From Pseudomonadota bacterium (GTDB lineage: Bacteria > Pseudomonadota > Alphaproteobacteria > Rhizobiales > Hyphomicrobiaceae): a stretch of 7,101 nucleotides of DNA. The DNA lies in assembly GCA_023430845.1 (NCBI GenBank), contig JAEYYJ010000249.1, positions 1 through 7,101 of the forward strand, read 5' to 3'. This document shows positions 1 through 5,935 of the stretch, piece by piece. Below the pieces are notes generated by a model. It was not told where the DNA came from. It did not search any database and worked only from the letters and a program-made list of their open reading frames with translations. The first letter of the stretch is position 1, and every line of letters starts with the position of its first letter. The position numbers were made by a program, and so were the translations under genes.

Positions 1-368
1 ACCACGTGCGTGTTGGTCACGATGACGCCGTCCGGCGACACGATCACGCCTGACCCGAGTGCACTCTGCACGCGGTCACGCGGCATACCCATGCGGTCGC
101 GGAAAAAATCGCGGAACAGAAAATCACCCGGCAAGCCTGGAGCCTGCGTCGCGACGCGACCACGCGCGTACACGTTGACGACAGCGGGTGCTGCCCGCTT
201 GACGATGGGTGCGTACGAGTATTGCGCAGCAGCGCGCGACGGCGGAGGCTCTTTGCGCTGCTGCGCGGCTGTAGGAGTGAGGTGTCCGAGCGCAAGCAGC
301 GGCAGCAGGAACACAAGGCCGAGCAACCTGCCGGCACGGCGCCATCCGAATATAGAAAAATTGCTCAT
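1..368 (-). CDS. Deg/HtrA (Do-like) periplasmic serine protease, N-terminal part
   Basis: This gene starts at position 368 and leaves the window at its left edge after 122 complete codons. The product is probably an envelope protease and chaperone that degrades misfolded exported proteins. Residues 1-35 look like a Sec signal peptide: basic WRRAGR at 9-14, hydrophobic core LLGLVFLLPLLALG at 15-28, and a likely cut after TAA (33-35). The segment YAPIVKRAAPAVVNVYARG (52-70) matches the start of the Deg protease domain. ALGSGVIVSPDGVIVTNTHV (103-122) matches the trypsin-fold region carrying the catalytic His, here H121. The Asp, the Ser and any PDZ domains lie outside the window. The ATG at 368 is preceded by AGGAG. 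An in-frame ATG at 494 would add 42 non-conserved residues before the signal peptide and is less likely. Which Deg paralogue (DegP, DegQ or DegS-like) it is cannot be decided here. Confidence 0.9.
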   Translation of the reverse strand, partial: MSNFSIFGWRRAGRLLGLVFLLPLLALGHLTPTAAQQRKEPPPSRAAAQYSYAPIVKRAAPAVVNVYARGRVATQAPGLPGDFLFRDFFRDRMGMPRDRVQSALGSGVIVSPDGVIVTNTHV

Positions 369-371
369 CGG

Positions 372-377
372 TCTCCT
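372..377 (-). promoter_or_regulatory. Ribosome binding site of the Deg protease gene
   Basis: The minus strand reads AGGAGA, 3 nt before the ATG at 368 (4 nt counted from AGGAG). This supports that start over the in-frame ATG at 494. Confidence 0.6.
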
Positions 378-431
378 ACGAGCCTGCCATGGGCATCGCA
401 AGCGGTCTGGCCGTCGATGCACGGGCACAAA

Positions 432-460
432 CTTATAGAGCAGACCGGCGCACGGTTGAA
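432..460 (-). promoter_or_regulatory. Candidate sigma70-type promoter for the Deg protease gene
   Basis: On the minus strand, TTCAAC (455-460) and TATAAG (432-437) are separated by exactly 17 nt. The -10 element matches TATAAT at five of six positions, while the -35 element matches TTGACA at only three. Transcription would begin around position 425, giving a leader of about 57 nt before the ATG at 368. It lies in the 167-nt gap after adk, where a separate promoter for the protease would be sensible. The GC-rich background makes the AT-rich -10 element stand out, but this rests on sequence likeness alone. Confidence 0.35.
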
Positions 461-467
461 GCGCCGG
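445..467 (-). terminator. GC-rich hairpin downstream of adk, possible weak terminator
   Basis: The minus strand has a perfect 7-bp inverted repeat, CCGGCGC and GCGCCGG, around a 9-nt loop. It lies about 70 nt past the adk stop. The sequence after it (TCTGCTCTATAAG) is only moderately T-rich with no run of Ts, so it is not a classic intrinsic terminator. It overlaps the candidate promoter at 432-460. It could weaken read-through from adk, stabilise an mRNA end, or do nothing. Confidence 0.3.
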
Positions 468-535
468 ACCACTGCGGACCTGAGGAAGTGCCATGGAAAT
501 GCGGACGGCCGTATGGCTGCCGCGGGGTGCTGGCC

Positions 536-1189
536 TTACGAGAGCTTGGCGAGAACGCCCTCGATTTCGTCGCCCACTTCGTCGATCGGAGCCATGCCGT
601 CGACGGCATGAAGGTTGCCCTTACAGAAGTAATAGCCGATGAGCGGCGAGGTCTCGCGGTAGTAGGCCATCATCCGGGTGGTGACGGTCTCCGCGTTGTC
701 GTCAGCGCGGCGCGTGAAGTCGGTGCTACCGCAGACGTCGCACACTCCGCGCACCTTGGGGCGCTTGAAGCGATCATGGTAGCCCTCGCCGCACTTGGCG
801 CAGGCATAACGCCCCACAATGCGCTCCACGAGGCGATTGTAGTCTACCTTGAGCTCGATAACCGCATCCATGCGGTCGCCTTTGTCGGCGAGCATCTTGT
901 CGAGGGCCGCTGCCTGTTGGAGCGTGCGCGGAAACCCATCCAGAATGAAGCCGGACTTGCAGTCCGGCTGTTCGATGCGTTCGGCGATGATGCCGACGAC
1001 AACGTCGTCAGAGACGAGCTCGCCCTTGTCCATGAGCGCCTTGGCTTTGAGCCCCACGTCGGTCCCAGCCTTGACGGCGGCGCGCAGCATCTCGCCGGTC
1101 GAAAGTTGCACGAGGCTGCGCTTCTTCGCGAGCTGCTGAGCCTGTGTCCCCTTGCCGGCCCCCGGCGGCCCCAACAGGATCAGTTTCAT
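536..1189 (-). CDS. adk: Adenylate kinase with a four-cysteine LID
   Basis: Adenylate kinase interconverts ATP + AMP and 2 ADP in the cytoplasm. The 217-residue product is the full-length, long-LID form. The P-loop is GPPGAGKGT at 7-15. STGEMLR (30-36) lies in the AMP-binding region, and the signature FILDGFPRT is at 81-89. The LID (about 125-162) carries CAKC at 130-133 and CDVC at 150-153. This spacing is typical of adenylate kinases that hold a structural metal ion, usually zinc. RRADDN at 160-165 holds LID arginines that contact phosphates. The ATG overlaps the secY stop by 4 nt (ATGA), so translation is probably coupled to secY. A GGAG lies 9 nt upstream, inside secY. The stop is TAA. 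The next gene downstream is a Deg protease, not rpsM. Confidence 0.98.
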   Translation of the reverse strand: MKLILLGPPGAGKGTQAQQLAKKRSLVQLSTGEMLRAAVKAGTDVGLKAKALMDKGELVSDDVVVGIIAERIEQPDCKSGFILDGFPRTLQQAAALDKMLADKGDRMDAVIELKVDYNRLVERIVGRYACAKCGEGYHDRFKRPKVRGVCDVCGSTDFTRRADDNAETVTTRMMAYYRETSPLIGYYFCKGNLHAVDGMAPIDEVGDEIEGVLAKLS

Positions 1190-2550
1190 CTCCGGCCACT
1201 CCGCGACGACGCGCCCCTGAGCTTCGCCTTCTTGATCAGCCCTTCGTACTGATGAGCCAGCAGATGGCTCTGTACCTGGGCCACGGTATCCATGGTGACG
1301 CTCACCGCAATGAGCAATGAAGTGCCGCCGAAGTAGAAGGGAACCGCCGCATAGGCGATCAACAGCTCGGGTAAGACGCAGACGATCGCGAGATAGATGG
1401 CACCGACAAAAGTGATGCGGGTCAGCACGTAGTCGATGTACTCGGCAGTCTTCTGGCCCGGCCGGATGCCCGGCAGATAGCCGCCGTACTTGCGCAAGTT
1501 ATCGGCCGTGTCGTTCGCATTGAATACGACAGCCGTATAGAAGAACGCGAAGAAGATGATCATCGCCACATAGATGGCGATATGCAGCGGCTGACCGCGG
1601 CCAAGTGCTGCGACGATCGCGTTCAACCATTCGGAGCCGCCAGTGCCGCCCTGGCTGAACTGCGCCGCTGTAATCGGCAGCAACAGCAGCGAGGATGCGA
1701 AGATCGGCGGGATCACGCCGGCGGTGTTGAGCTTCAAGGGCAGGTGCGAAGCCTCGCCCTGGAACATGCGATTGCCGACCTGGCGCTTCGGATACTGAAT
1801 GAGCAGGCGGCGCTGAGCGCGCTCCATGAAGACGATCGCGGCAACGACCGCCAGCATGAGCACGAGCAGCATGAGCAGAAGGGGCGTCGCGAGCGCGCCC
1901 GTGCGAGCAAGCTCGAAGAGGCCGATGATGGCGCTCGGCAAGCCGGCGACGATGCCGGCGAAGATGATGAGCGAGATGCCGTTGCCGACCCCGCGTGCCG
2001 TGATCTGCTCGCCGAGCCACATGAGGAACATGGTGCCGCCGACCAGCGTGATCACGGTCGACATGCGGAAGAACCATCCCGGGTCGACGACCACGGAGCC
2101 CGCCGGGCCACTCGAACCTTCGAGGCCGATGGCAATGCCGTACGCCTGGAAAGCAGCCAGCACCACGGTCAGATAACGCGTGTACTGGTTGATCTGCTTG
2201 CGGCCTTGCTCGCCTTCCTTCTTGAGAGCCTCGAGCTTGGGCGAAACCGAGGACATCAGCTGCATGATGATCGATGCAGAGATGTACGGCATGATGTTGA
2301 GCGCGAAGATCGCCATGCGCTCGATCGCGCCGCCGGCGAACAGATTGACCATGCCGAGAATGCCGGACGCGTTCTGGCGGAACGTCTCGGCGAAGGCGAT
2401 GGGATCGATACCGGGCATCGGGATGAACGTACCGATGCGGTAGACGACAAGTGCTCCCAGCGTGAACCAGATCCGCTTCTTGAGCTCTTCGGCCTTCGAA
2501 AAGGCACCGAAGTTCAAGTTGGCTGCAAGTTGCTCGGCGGCCGATACCAT
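1186..2550 (-). CDS. secY: SecY, channel subunit of the Sec protein translocase
   Basis: SecY forms the inner-membrane pore, with SecE and SecG, through which unfolded proteins are exported or inserted. The 454-residue product is a normal full length with ten recognisable membrane segments, roughly at 26-46, 62-100 (including the plug), 124-144, 160-182, 190-214, 222-242, 273-297, 322-345, 378-400 and 401-424. LNIMPYISASIIMQLM (84-99) and LGEQITARGVGNGISLIIF (179-197) match the two classical SecY signatures. PGIRPGQKTAEYID (360-373) is the conserved cytoplasmic loop; its Arg363 corresponds to the SecA-related R357 of E. coli. The N-terminus MVSAAEQLAANLNFG resembles alphaproteobacterial SecY. 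The ATG at 2550 has GGGAG 11 nt upstream. A 170-nt gap separates it from rplO, and its TGA stop overlaps the adk start. Confidence 0.98.
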   Translation of the reverse strand: MVSAAEQLAANLNFGAFSKAEELKKRIWFTLGALVVYRIGTFIPMPGIDPIAFAETFRQNASGILGMVNLFAGGAIERMAIFALNIMPYISASIIMQLMSSVSPKLEALKKEGEQGRKQINQYTRYLTVVLAAFQAYGIAIGLEGSSGPAGSVVVDPGWFFRMSTVITLVGGTMFLMWLGEQITARGVGNGISLIIFAGIVAGLPSAIIGLFELARTGALATPLLLMLLVLMLAVVAAIVFMERAQRRLLIQYPKRQVGNRMFQGEASHLPLKLNTAGVIPPIFASSLLLLPITAAQFSQGGTGGSEWLNAIVAALGRGQPLHIAIYVAMIIFFAFFYTAVVFNANDTADNLRKYGGYLPGIRPGQKTAEYIDYVLTRITFVGAIYLAIVCVLPELLIAYAAVPFYFGGTSLLIAVSVTMDTVAQVQSHLLAHQYEGLIKKAKLRGASSRSGRR

Positions 2551-2720
2551 GGCGTCTCAGGCTCCCGGGACGGATTCGGGCCCCGCACCGGAGGGCCGGG
2601 CGGAGCCAGAAGAATTTCGATCAACATGGGGCTTGAACAGGTTCGGTGCAACTGGCGACAGCGACGCGGCCCCCAACAACCGTTCCGCACCCGTTTCCCG
2701 CCCCGACCAGATACGCGGCC
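2551..2720 (-). other. rplO-secY intergenic region
   Basis: This 170-nt stretch is the longest gap inside the operon. It contains no supportable gene. It has the secY ribosome binding site (GGGAG, 2562-2566), a heat-shock-like promoter candidate at 2624-2652, and a weak 5-bp GC hairpin (2579-2583 with 2593-2597). A gap this long in a tightly packed operon suggests a place for mRNA processing or a secondary promoter, but nothing in it is decisive. Confidence 0.5.
2624..2652 (-). promoter_or_regulatory. Candidate heat-shock (sigma32-like) promoter upstream of secY
   Basis: The minus strand has CCCCATGT at 2624-2631, which fully matches the sigma32 -10 consensus CCCCATNT. Fourteen nt upstream is GTTGCAC (2646-2652), which matches the -35 consensus CTTGAAA at four of seven positions. 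The spacing fits that promoter class. Transcription would start about 80 nt before secY. The -35 element is weak and C-rich octamers arise easily in GC-rich DNA, so this is a tentative call. Confidence 0.2.
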
Positions 2721-3272
2721 TTATTCGTCGTCAGACTTCTTCTTCGTGCCGCCCGACTTGGCCTTCTTGGCTGCGGTCTTTGCGCGCTTGGCCTCATCGG
2801 CGTCGAGCACCTTGCGCTCGATGAGCGTGATGGCGCCGCCAGCCTTCTCGATCGCTGCGCGAGCGGAAGCCGTTGCGTGATTGACCGTCAGTTTCAGCGC
2901 CGACTTGATCTCGCCGTCGCCGAGAATGCGAACACCGCTCAGCTCGCGGCGTACGAGGCCGGCTGCCTTGAGCGCCGCGACATCGACCGGCTTGCCCGCA
3001 TCGAGGCGGCCGGTATCGACAGCCCCCTGCAGATTGCCGAGCGAAACCTCGTTGAATTCATCGCGGCTGCGTGAGCGGAAACCGCGCTTCGGCAGACGAC
3101 GATGGAGCGGCATCTGGCCACCCTCGAAGCCGCCGATCGCGACGCCCGAACGCGCCGTCTGACCCTTGCCACCGCGGCCACCGGTCTTGCCGATGCCCGA
3201 GCCGATGCCGCGGCCGATCCTGATGCGCGTCTTGCGCGAACCGGCATTGTCCTTGATGTCGTTGAGCCGCAT
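2721..3272 (-). CDS. rplO: 50S ribosomal protein L15
   Basis: L15 is a late-assembling large-subunit protein that spans 23S rRNA domains. The 183-residue product begins [20 protein letters not shown]. It then has the Gly-rich RNA-binding stretch [18 protein letters not shown] (20-37) and the conserved [19 protein letters not shown] (47-65). The globular C-terminal part runs to about 156. Residues 157-183 form a charged tail rich in Lys, Ala and Asp, longer than the roughly 144-residue E. coli protein needs; such tails vary among alphaproteobacteria. The ATG at 3272 has AAGGAAGGAG ending 9 nt upstream. The gene lies 30 nt after rpmD, and the stop is TAA. Confidence 0.97.
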   Translation of the reverse strand: MRLNDIKDNAGSRKTRIRIGRGIGSGIGKTGGRGGKGQTARSGVAIGGFEGGQMPLHRRLPKRGFRSRSRDEFNEVSLGNLQGAVDTGRLDAGKPVDVAALKAAGLVRRELSGVRILGDGEIKSALKLTVNHATASARAAIEKAGGAITLIERKVLDADEAKRAKTAAKKAKSGGTKKKSDDE

Positions 3273-3302
3273 GGCCCCGCGCTCCTTCCTTGCCCGACGT
3301 CG

Positions 3303-3512
3303 CTATTTCGTCTCTTCGACGATTTTCACGAGGTGCGGAATCTTGTTGATCATGCCGCGCACGTCGGGTGTATCGACGAGCGTGCTCCGGCGGTGCAGCT
3401 TGTTGAGGCCGAGACCGATGAGGGTCTGGCGCTGAATATCCGGGCGCCGCATGGGGCTCGCGATCTGCTCGACGGTGATCGTCTTGCCGGCGCCGCTCTT
3501 ACCGTCTGCCAT
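3303..3512 (-). CDS. rpmD: 50S ribosomal protein L30
   Basis: L30 is a small large-subunit protein that binds 23S rRNA. The 69-residue product has the compact L30 fold. [10 protein letters not shown] (11-20) is the first strand, [20 protein letters not shown] (22-41) carries the conserved [12 protein letters not shown] core, and [19 protein letters not shown] (46-64) is the C-terminal half. I chose the ATG at 3512 ([10 protein letters not shown]), which gives the usual family length. An in-frame GTG at 3551 would add 13 unlike residues and lies inside a hairpin. The Shine-Dalgarno is modest (GAGG, 11 nt upstream). The gene sits between rpsE and rplO as in standard spc operons and ends with TAG. 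Confidence 0.95.
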   Translation of the reverse strand: MADGKSGAGKTITVEQIASPMRRPDIQRQTLIGLGLNKLHRRSTLVDTPDVRGMINKIPHLVKIVEETK

Positions 3513-3540
3513 GTTCTTCGTGTCCTCTAACCTGGATCCC

Positions 3541-3576
3541 GGCGGTGCCACTCAGCGCCGCCCAGCTCCAAGAGCT
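3541..3576 (-). other. Tandem hairpins in the rpsE-rpmD gap
   Basis: On the transcribed strand the rpsE-rpmD gap holds two inverted repeats. Just after the rpsE stop is AGCTC-TTG-GAGCT (3564-3576). Next is GGCGGCGC-TGAGTG-GCACCGCC (3541-3562), which pairs at seven of eight positions with one C-A mismatch. No T-run follows, so termination is unlikely. They may be an mRNA processing or stability element, or a chance product of high GC. Confidence 0.3.
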
Positions 3577-3579
3577 TGA

Positions 3580-4158
3580 CTATTCCTGCGCGGCGGCTTC
3601 GGTCGTCGCCTCGCCCGCGGTATCGCGACGGCGCGCAACGATCTCGCTCACCTTCTTGCTGCGACGAGCCGCAACGCCACGCGGATTTTCCTGCAGCTTG
3701 AGCGCGTCGAATGTGGCGCGCACCATGTTGTAGGGGTTCGATGTGCCGAGCGATTTCGCAACGACGTCGCGCACACCGAGCGCATCGAACACCGCGCGCA
3801 TCGGACCACCCGCGATGATGCCGGTGCCGGGAGGTGCAGCGCGCAGAACCACGCGGCCCGCACCGTGGCGGCCCTTGCAGTCATGATGCAGCGTGCGCTT
3901 GTCGCGCAGCGGTACGCGCAGCATCGCACGACGCGCCGCTTCGCCGGCCTTGCGGATGGCTTCCGGCACTTCGCGCGCCTTGCCATGACCGAAGCCGACC
4001 TGGCCCTGCTGATCGCCGACAACCACGAGCGCCGCGAAACCGAAGCGCTTGCCGCCCTTCACAACCTTCGCGACGCGGTTGATGTGGACGAGCTTCTCGG
4101 TGAAATCGCCTTTGCGATCGTCGTCGCGGTCCCGATCTCGGGAAGGATTGCGTGCCAC
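3580..4158 (-). CDS. rpsE: 30S ribosomal protein S5
   Basis: S5 is a small-subunit protein needed for decoding accuracy and 30S assembly. The 192-residue product has a charged N-terminus ([10 protein letters not shown], 7-16), then the double-stranded-RNA-binding-like domain (about 19-82). That domain contains [19 protein letters not shown] (31-49) and the family signature through [14 protein letters not shown] (55-68). The C-terminal domain includes [20 protein letters not shown] (108-127). The loop at VVKGGK, where spectinomycin-resistance changes are known in E. coli, looks unaltered. An Ala/Glu-rich tail (180-192) follows. The start is GTG at 4158, giving MARNPSRD, with GAAAGG 9 nt upstream; no ATG fits. 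rplR ends 19 nt before it. The stop is TAG, followed by a 67-nt gap. Confidence 0.97.
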   Translation of the reverse strand: MARNPSRDRDRDDDRKGDFTEKLVHINRVAKVVKGGKRFGFAALVVVGDQQGQVGFGHGKAREVPEAIRKAGEAARRAMLRVPLRDKRTLHHDCKGRHGAGRVVLRAAPPGTGIIAGGPMRAVFDALGVRDVVAKSLGTSNPYNMVRATFDALKLQENPRGVAARRSKKVSEIVARRRDTAGEATTEAAAQE

Positions 4159-4167
4159 GTCGATAAA

Positions 4168-4173
4168 CCTTTC
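4168..4173 (-). promoter_or_regulatory. Ribosome binding site deciding the GTG start of rpsE
   Basis: The minus strand has GAAAGG, 9 nt before the GTG at 4158. It lies between the rplR stop (4178-4180) and the rpsE start, and supports the non-ATG start. Confidence 0.6.
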
Positions 4174-4177
4174 TCGC

Positions 4178-4540
4178 TCAGAAGCTCAGGCCGCCTTCGC
4201 GGGCCGCATCGGCCAGCGACTTGACGCGTCCGTGATAGATGTAGCCGCCACGATCGAAGACGACTTCGGCGACGCCAGCCTTGACCGCGCGCTCGGCAAG
4301 GAGCTTGCCGACCTCGGCAGCAGCAGCCTTGTCCGCACCGGTCTTCAGCTTGCCTTTGACATCCTTTTCGATGCTCGAGGCAGCCGCGACCGTCACGCCC
4401 TTGGCGTCGTCGATCACCTGCGCATAAATATGCTTGGAGGAACGGAAGACCGACAGGCGCGGCTTCCCGTTCGCAACCTTCTTCAAGGTCCGCCGTACGC
4501 GCTTCGCGCGGCGCTGGAACTGTTTGTCGTGGGCGCTCAT
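4178..4540 (-). CDS. rplR: 50S ribosomal protein L18
   Basis: L18 binds 5S rRNA and, with L5, anchors it in the central protuberance of the large subunit. The 120-residue product is the normal length. A basic N-terminal arm, [14 protein letters not shown] (8-21), precedes the core with [20 protein letters not shown] (25-44). The C-terminal part contains [19 protein letters not shown] (93-111), the conserved L18 motif. The stretch around residues 56-88 is Lys/Ala-rich but within the family's range. The ATG at 4540 is 11 nt past the rplF stop, with a weak AGAGAA Shine-Dalgarno, so translation is probably coupled to rplF. The stop is TGA. Confidence 0.97.
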   Translation of the reverse strand: MSAHDKQFQRRAKRVRRTLKKVANGKPRLSVFRSSKHIYAQVIDDAKGVTVAAASSIEKDVKGKLKTGADKAAAAEVGKLLAERAVKAGVAEVVFDRGGYIYHGRVKSLADAAREGGLSF

Positions 4541-4551
4541 CGGTTCTCTCG

Positions 4552-5091
4552 CTACTTCTTCTTGCCTTCCTTGCGCAGGATGAACTCGCCCTGATAGCGA
4601 ACACCCTTGCCCTGGTACGGCTCCGGCGGACGGTAGCCGCGGATCTCAGCCGCAACCTGTCCGACCTTCTGCTTGTCGATCCCCGAAATCAGCACGTGAT
4701 CCTGGCGCGGACCGCCGAGCTTCACGTCGATGCCATCGGGAATCTTGTAGTTGATCTCGTGGCTGAACCCGAGTTGCAGCGTCAGATCCTTGCCCTTGAG
4801 CTGGGCACGAAAGCCGACGCCGTGGATCTCGAGCGTCTCTGCATAGCCGTCGACGACACCCTTGACCTGGTTGTCGACGAGCGTCCGCGAGAGGCCCCAC
4901 ATGCTGCGCGCGCGCTGCGTGTCCTCGCGCGGCGTCACACTGATACCGTCGGCGGTCTTCTCGATCTTGACGTCCTCAGGCAGCGTCACGGAGAGCTCGC
5001 CCTTCGGCCCCTTGACCTTGACCGTCTGGCCGCTCACATCCGCCTGCACGTTGGCAGGGATGGGGACCGGTTTCTTGCCGATGCGCGACAT
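4552..5091 (-). CDS. rplF: 50S ribosomal protein L6
   Basis: L6 lies near the factor-binding site of the large subunit and contacts 23S rRNA helix 97. The 179-residue product is the usual length and has the two repeated alpha/beta domains, about 1-80 and 81-175. The start [15 protein letters not shown] is typical. [17 protein letters not shown] (63-79) ends the first domain, [17 protein letters not shown] (87-103) opens the second, and [16 protein letters not shown] (154-169) is the C-terminal signature. In that signature a Gln (residue 160) stands where E. coli has Lys. A short Lys tail ends the protein. The ATG at 5091 has GAGGA 9 nt upstream. rpsH ends 64 nt before it, and the stop is TAG. 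Confidence 0.97.
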   Translation of the reverse strand: MSRIGKKPVPIPANVQADVSGQTVKVKGPKGELSVTLPEDVKIEKTADGISVTPREDTQRARSMWGLSRTLVDNQVKGVVDGYAETLEIHGVGFRAQLKGKDLTLQLGFSHEINYKIPDGIDVKLGGPRQDHVLISGIDKQKVGQVAAEIRGYRPPEPYQGKGVRYQGEFILRKEGKKK

Positions 5092-5155
5092 CGCGTCAGT
5101 TCCTCAATTCAAATCATCCAGCCGCAGGCGCCCATCCGATGAGAGCGCCCACGCC

Positions 5156-5554
5156 TCAGAATACGCTGCAGAGCACCTCGCCGCCGACCTGCTCCTCGCG
5201 GGCCCGCGTATCCGACATCACGCCCTTCGGCGTCGACAGGATCGAGAGGCCGAGGCCGTTGGCGACCGTCGGGAGATCACGGAGCGGCGAGTAGACGCGA
5301 CGGCCAGGCTTGGAGACGCGGGAGATCTCCTTGATCGCCGGCTGGCCGTTCAGGTACTTGAGCTCGATCTCGAGCTCGGACATGCCGTTCTTGTGATCGA
5401 CGCGTGTGTAGCCGCGGATATAGCCTTCCTCGGTCAGCACGTCCAGAACGCGCGTCCTGAGATTGGAAGCCGGGCTGCTCACCTTCGGCCGCCGCCGCAT
5501 CTGCGCATTGCGGATGCGGGTCAGCATATCGCCGAGCGGATCGTTCATCGCCAT
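5156..5554 (-). CDS. rpsH: 30S ribosomal protein S8
   Basis: S8 is a primary 16S rRNA-binding protein that nucleates the central 30S domain. In E. coli it also represses translation of the spc operon. The 132-residue product is the normal size. The N-terminal domain begins [18 protein letters not shown], and the C-terminal domain ends with [16 protein letters not shown], the S8 signature, and the terminal [10 protein letters not shown] chose the ATG at 5554, which has AAGGA 9 nt upstream, rather than the ATG two codons later. The reading frame stays open further upstream across rpsN, but that extension has no S8 similarity. The gene starts 14 nt after the rpsN stop, so the two are probably translated together. 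The stop is TGA. Confidence 0.97.
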   Translation of the reverse strand: MAMNDPLGDMLTRIRNAQMRRRPKVSSPASNLRTRVLDVLTEEGYIRGYTRVDHKNGMSELEIELKYLNGQPAIKEISRVSKPGRRVYSPLRDLPTVANGLGLSILSTPKGVMSDTRAREEQVGGEVLCSVF

Positions 5555-5563
5555 AGGATCTCG

Positions 5564-5568
5564 TCCTT
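5564..5568 (-). promoter_or_regulatory. Ribosome binding site of rpsH
   Basis: The minus strand has AAGGA immediately after the rpsN TAG stop and 9 nt before the ATG at 5554. This fixes the rpsH start and suggests that ribosomes ending rpsN can restart at rpsH. Confidence 0.6.
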
Positions 5569-5874
5569 CTACCAGCTCGACTTGACCATGCCGGGGATCA
5601 TGCCCTGGCTTGCCAGCTCGCGGAGCTGGTTGCGGCACAGCTTGAGCTTGCGATAGTAGCCGCGCGAACGGCCGGTGATTTCGCAGCGGTTGCGGATGCG
5701 CGTCTTCGACGAGTTCCGCGGCAGCGTGGCGAGCTTGAGCTGCGCAGCGAAGCGCACCTCGGCCGGCTGCTTGAGATCGGCCGCAGTCTCTTTCAGCACG
5801 CTGCGCCGCTCGGCGTATTGATCCACCAGCTTGCGCCGGCGCTGATTCTTGTTGATCGAGCTCTTCTTCGCCAT
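5569..5874 (-). CDS. rpsN: 30S ribosomal protein S14, zinc-free long form
   Basis: S14 is a late-binding protein of the 30S head. The 101-residue product is the long type, starting [20 protein letters not shown] and ending PGMVKSSW. The core [20 protein letters not shown] (62-81) is the S14 signature. Only two cysteines (64 and 80) are present, so the paired CxxC zinc motifs of the short form are absent. This is therefore the zinc-independent version usual in proteobacteria. The ATG at 5874 has a strong GGAGGA 4 nt upstream. An in-frame TTG at 5886 would include the Shine-Dalgarno in the coding region and is rejected. A 61-nt gap follows rplE. The stop is TAG. Confidence 0.97.
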   Translation of the reverse strand: MAKKSSINKNQRRRKLVDQYAERRSVLKETAADLKQPAEVRFAAQLKLATLPRNSSKTRIRNRCEITGRSRGYYRKLKLCRNQLRELASQGMIPGMVKSSW

Positions 5875-5878
5875 CAGG

Positions 5879-5884
5879 TCCTCC
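5879..5884 (-). promoter_or_regulatory. Strong ribosome binding site of rpsN
   Basis: The minus strand has GGAGGA, 4 nt before the ATG at 5874 (5 nt counted from GGAGG). It is among the best Shine-Dalgarno matches in the window. It sets the rpsN start and suggests initiation independent of rplE. Confidence 0.7.
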
Positions 5885-5935
5885 AAGACCCATATGCCGG
5901 CAGGGTCGCTGCCTGCCTGATCGTCATTCGTCCCA

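Noticed and set aside
369..494. Upstream in-frame ATG at 494 for the Deg protease
   Set aside because: It would place 42 Arg/Pro-rich residues before a clear signal peptide and would put the candidate promoter inside the gene. The ATG at 368 has a good AGGAG.
389..1252. Plus-strand open frame of 287 codons opposite adk
   Set aside because: It mirrors adk codons in antisense, has no family resemblance and has no convincing ribosome binding site.
1582..2880. Long plus-strand open frame of 432 codons opposite secY and the rplO-secY gap
   Set aside because: It lies antisense to clear secY, has a low-complexity Asp/Arg/His-rich product with no recognisable domain, and is the usual artefact of a GC-rich coding strand.
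3513..3551. GTG start at 3551 giving an 82-residue L30
   Set aside because: The extra 13 residues do not resemble L30, and the ATG at 3512 gives the normal family length.
5127..5149. Inverted repeat GGCGC/GCGCC in the rpsH-rplF gap
   Set aside because: It has only 5 bp around a 13-nt loop with a poor inner stem, which is expected by chance at this GC content.
5555..5893. Long upstream extension of the rpsH frame across rpsN
   Set aside because: It overlaps rpsN in another frame and has no S8 similarity. The ATG at 5554 has a proper Shine-Dalgarno.
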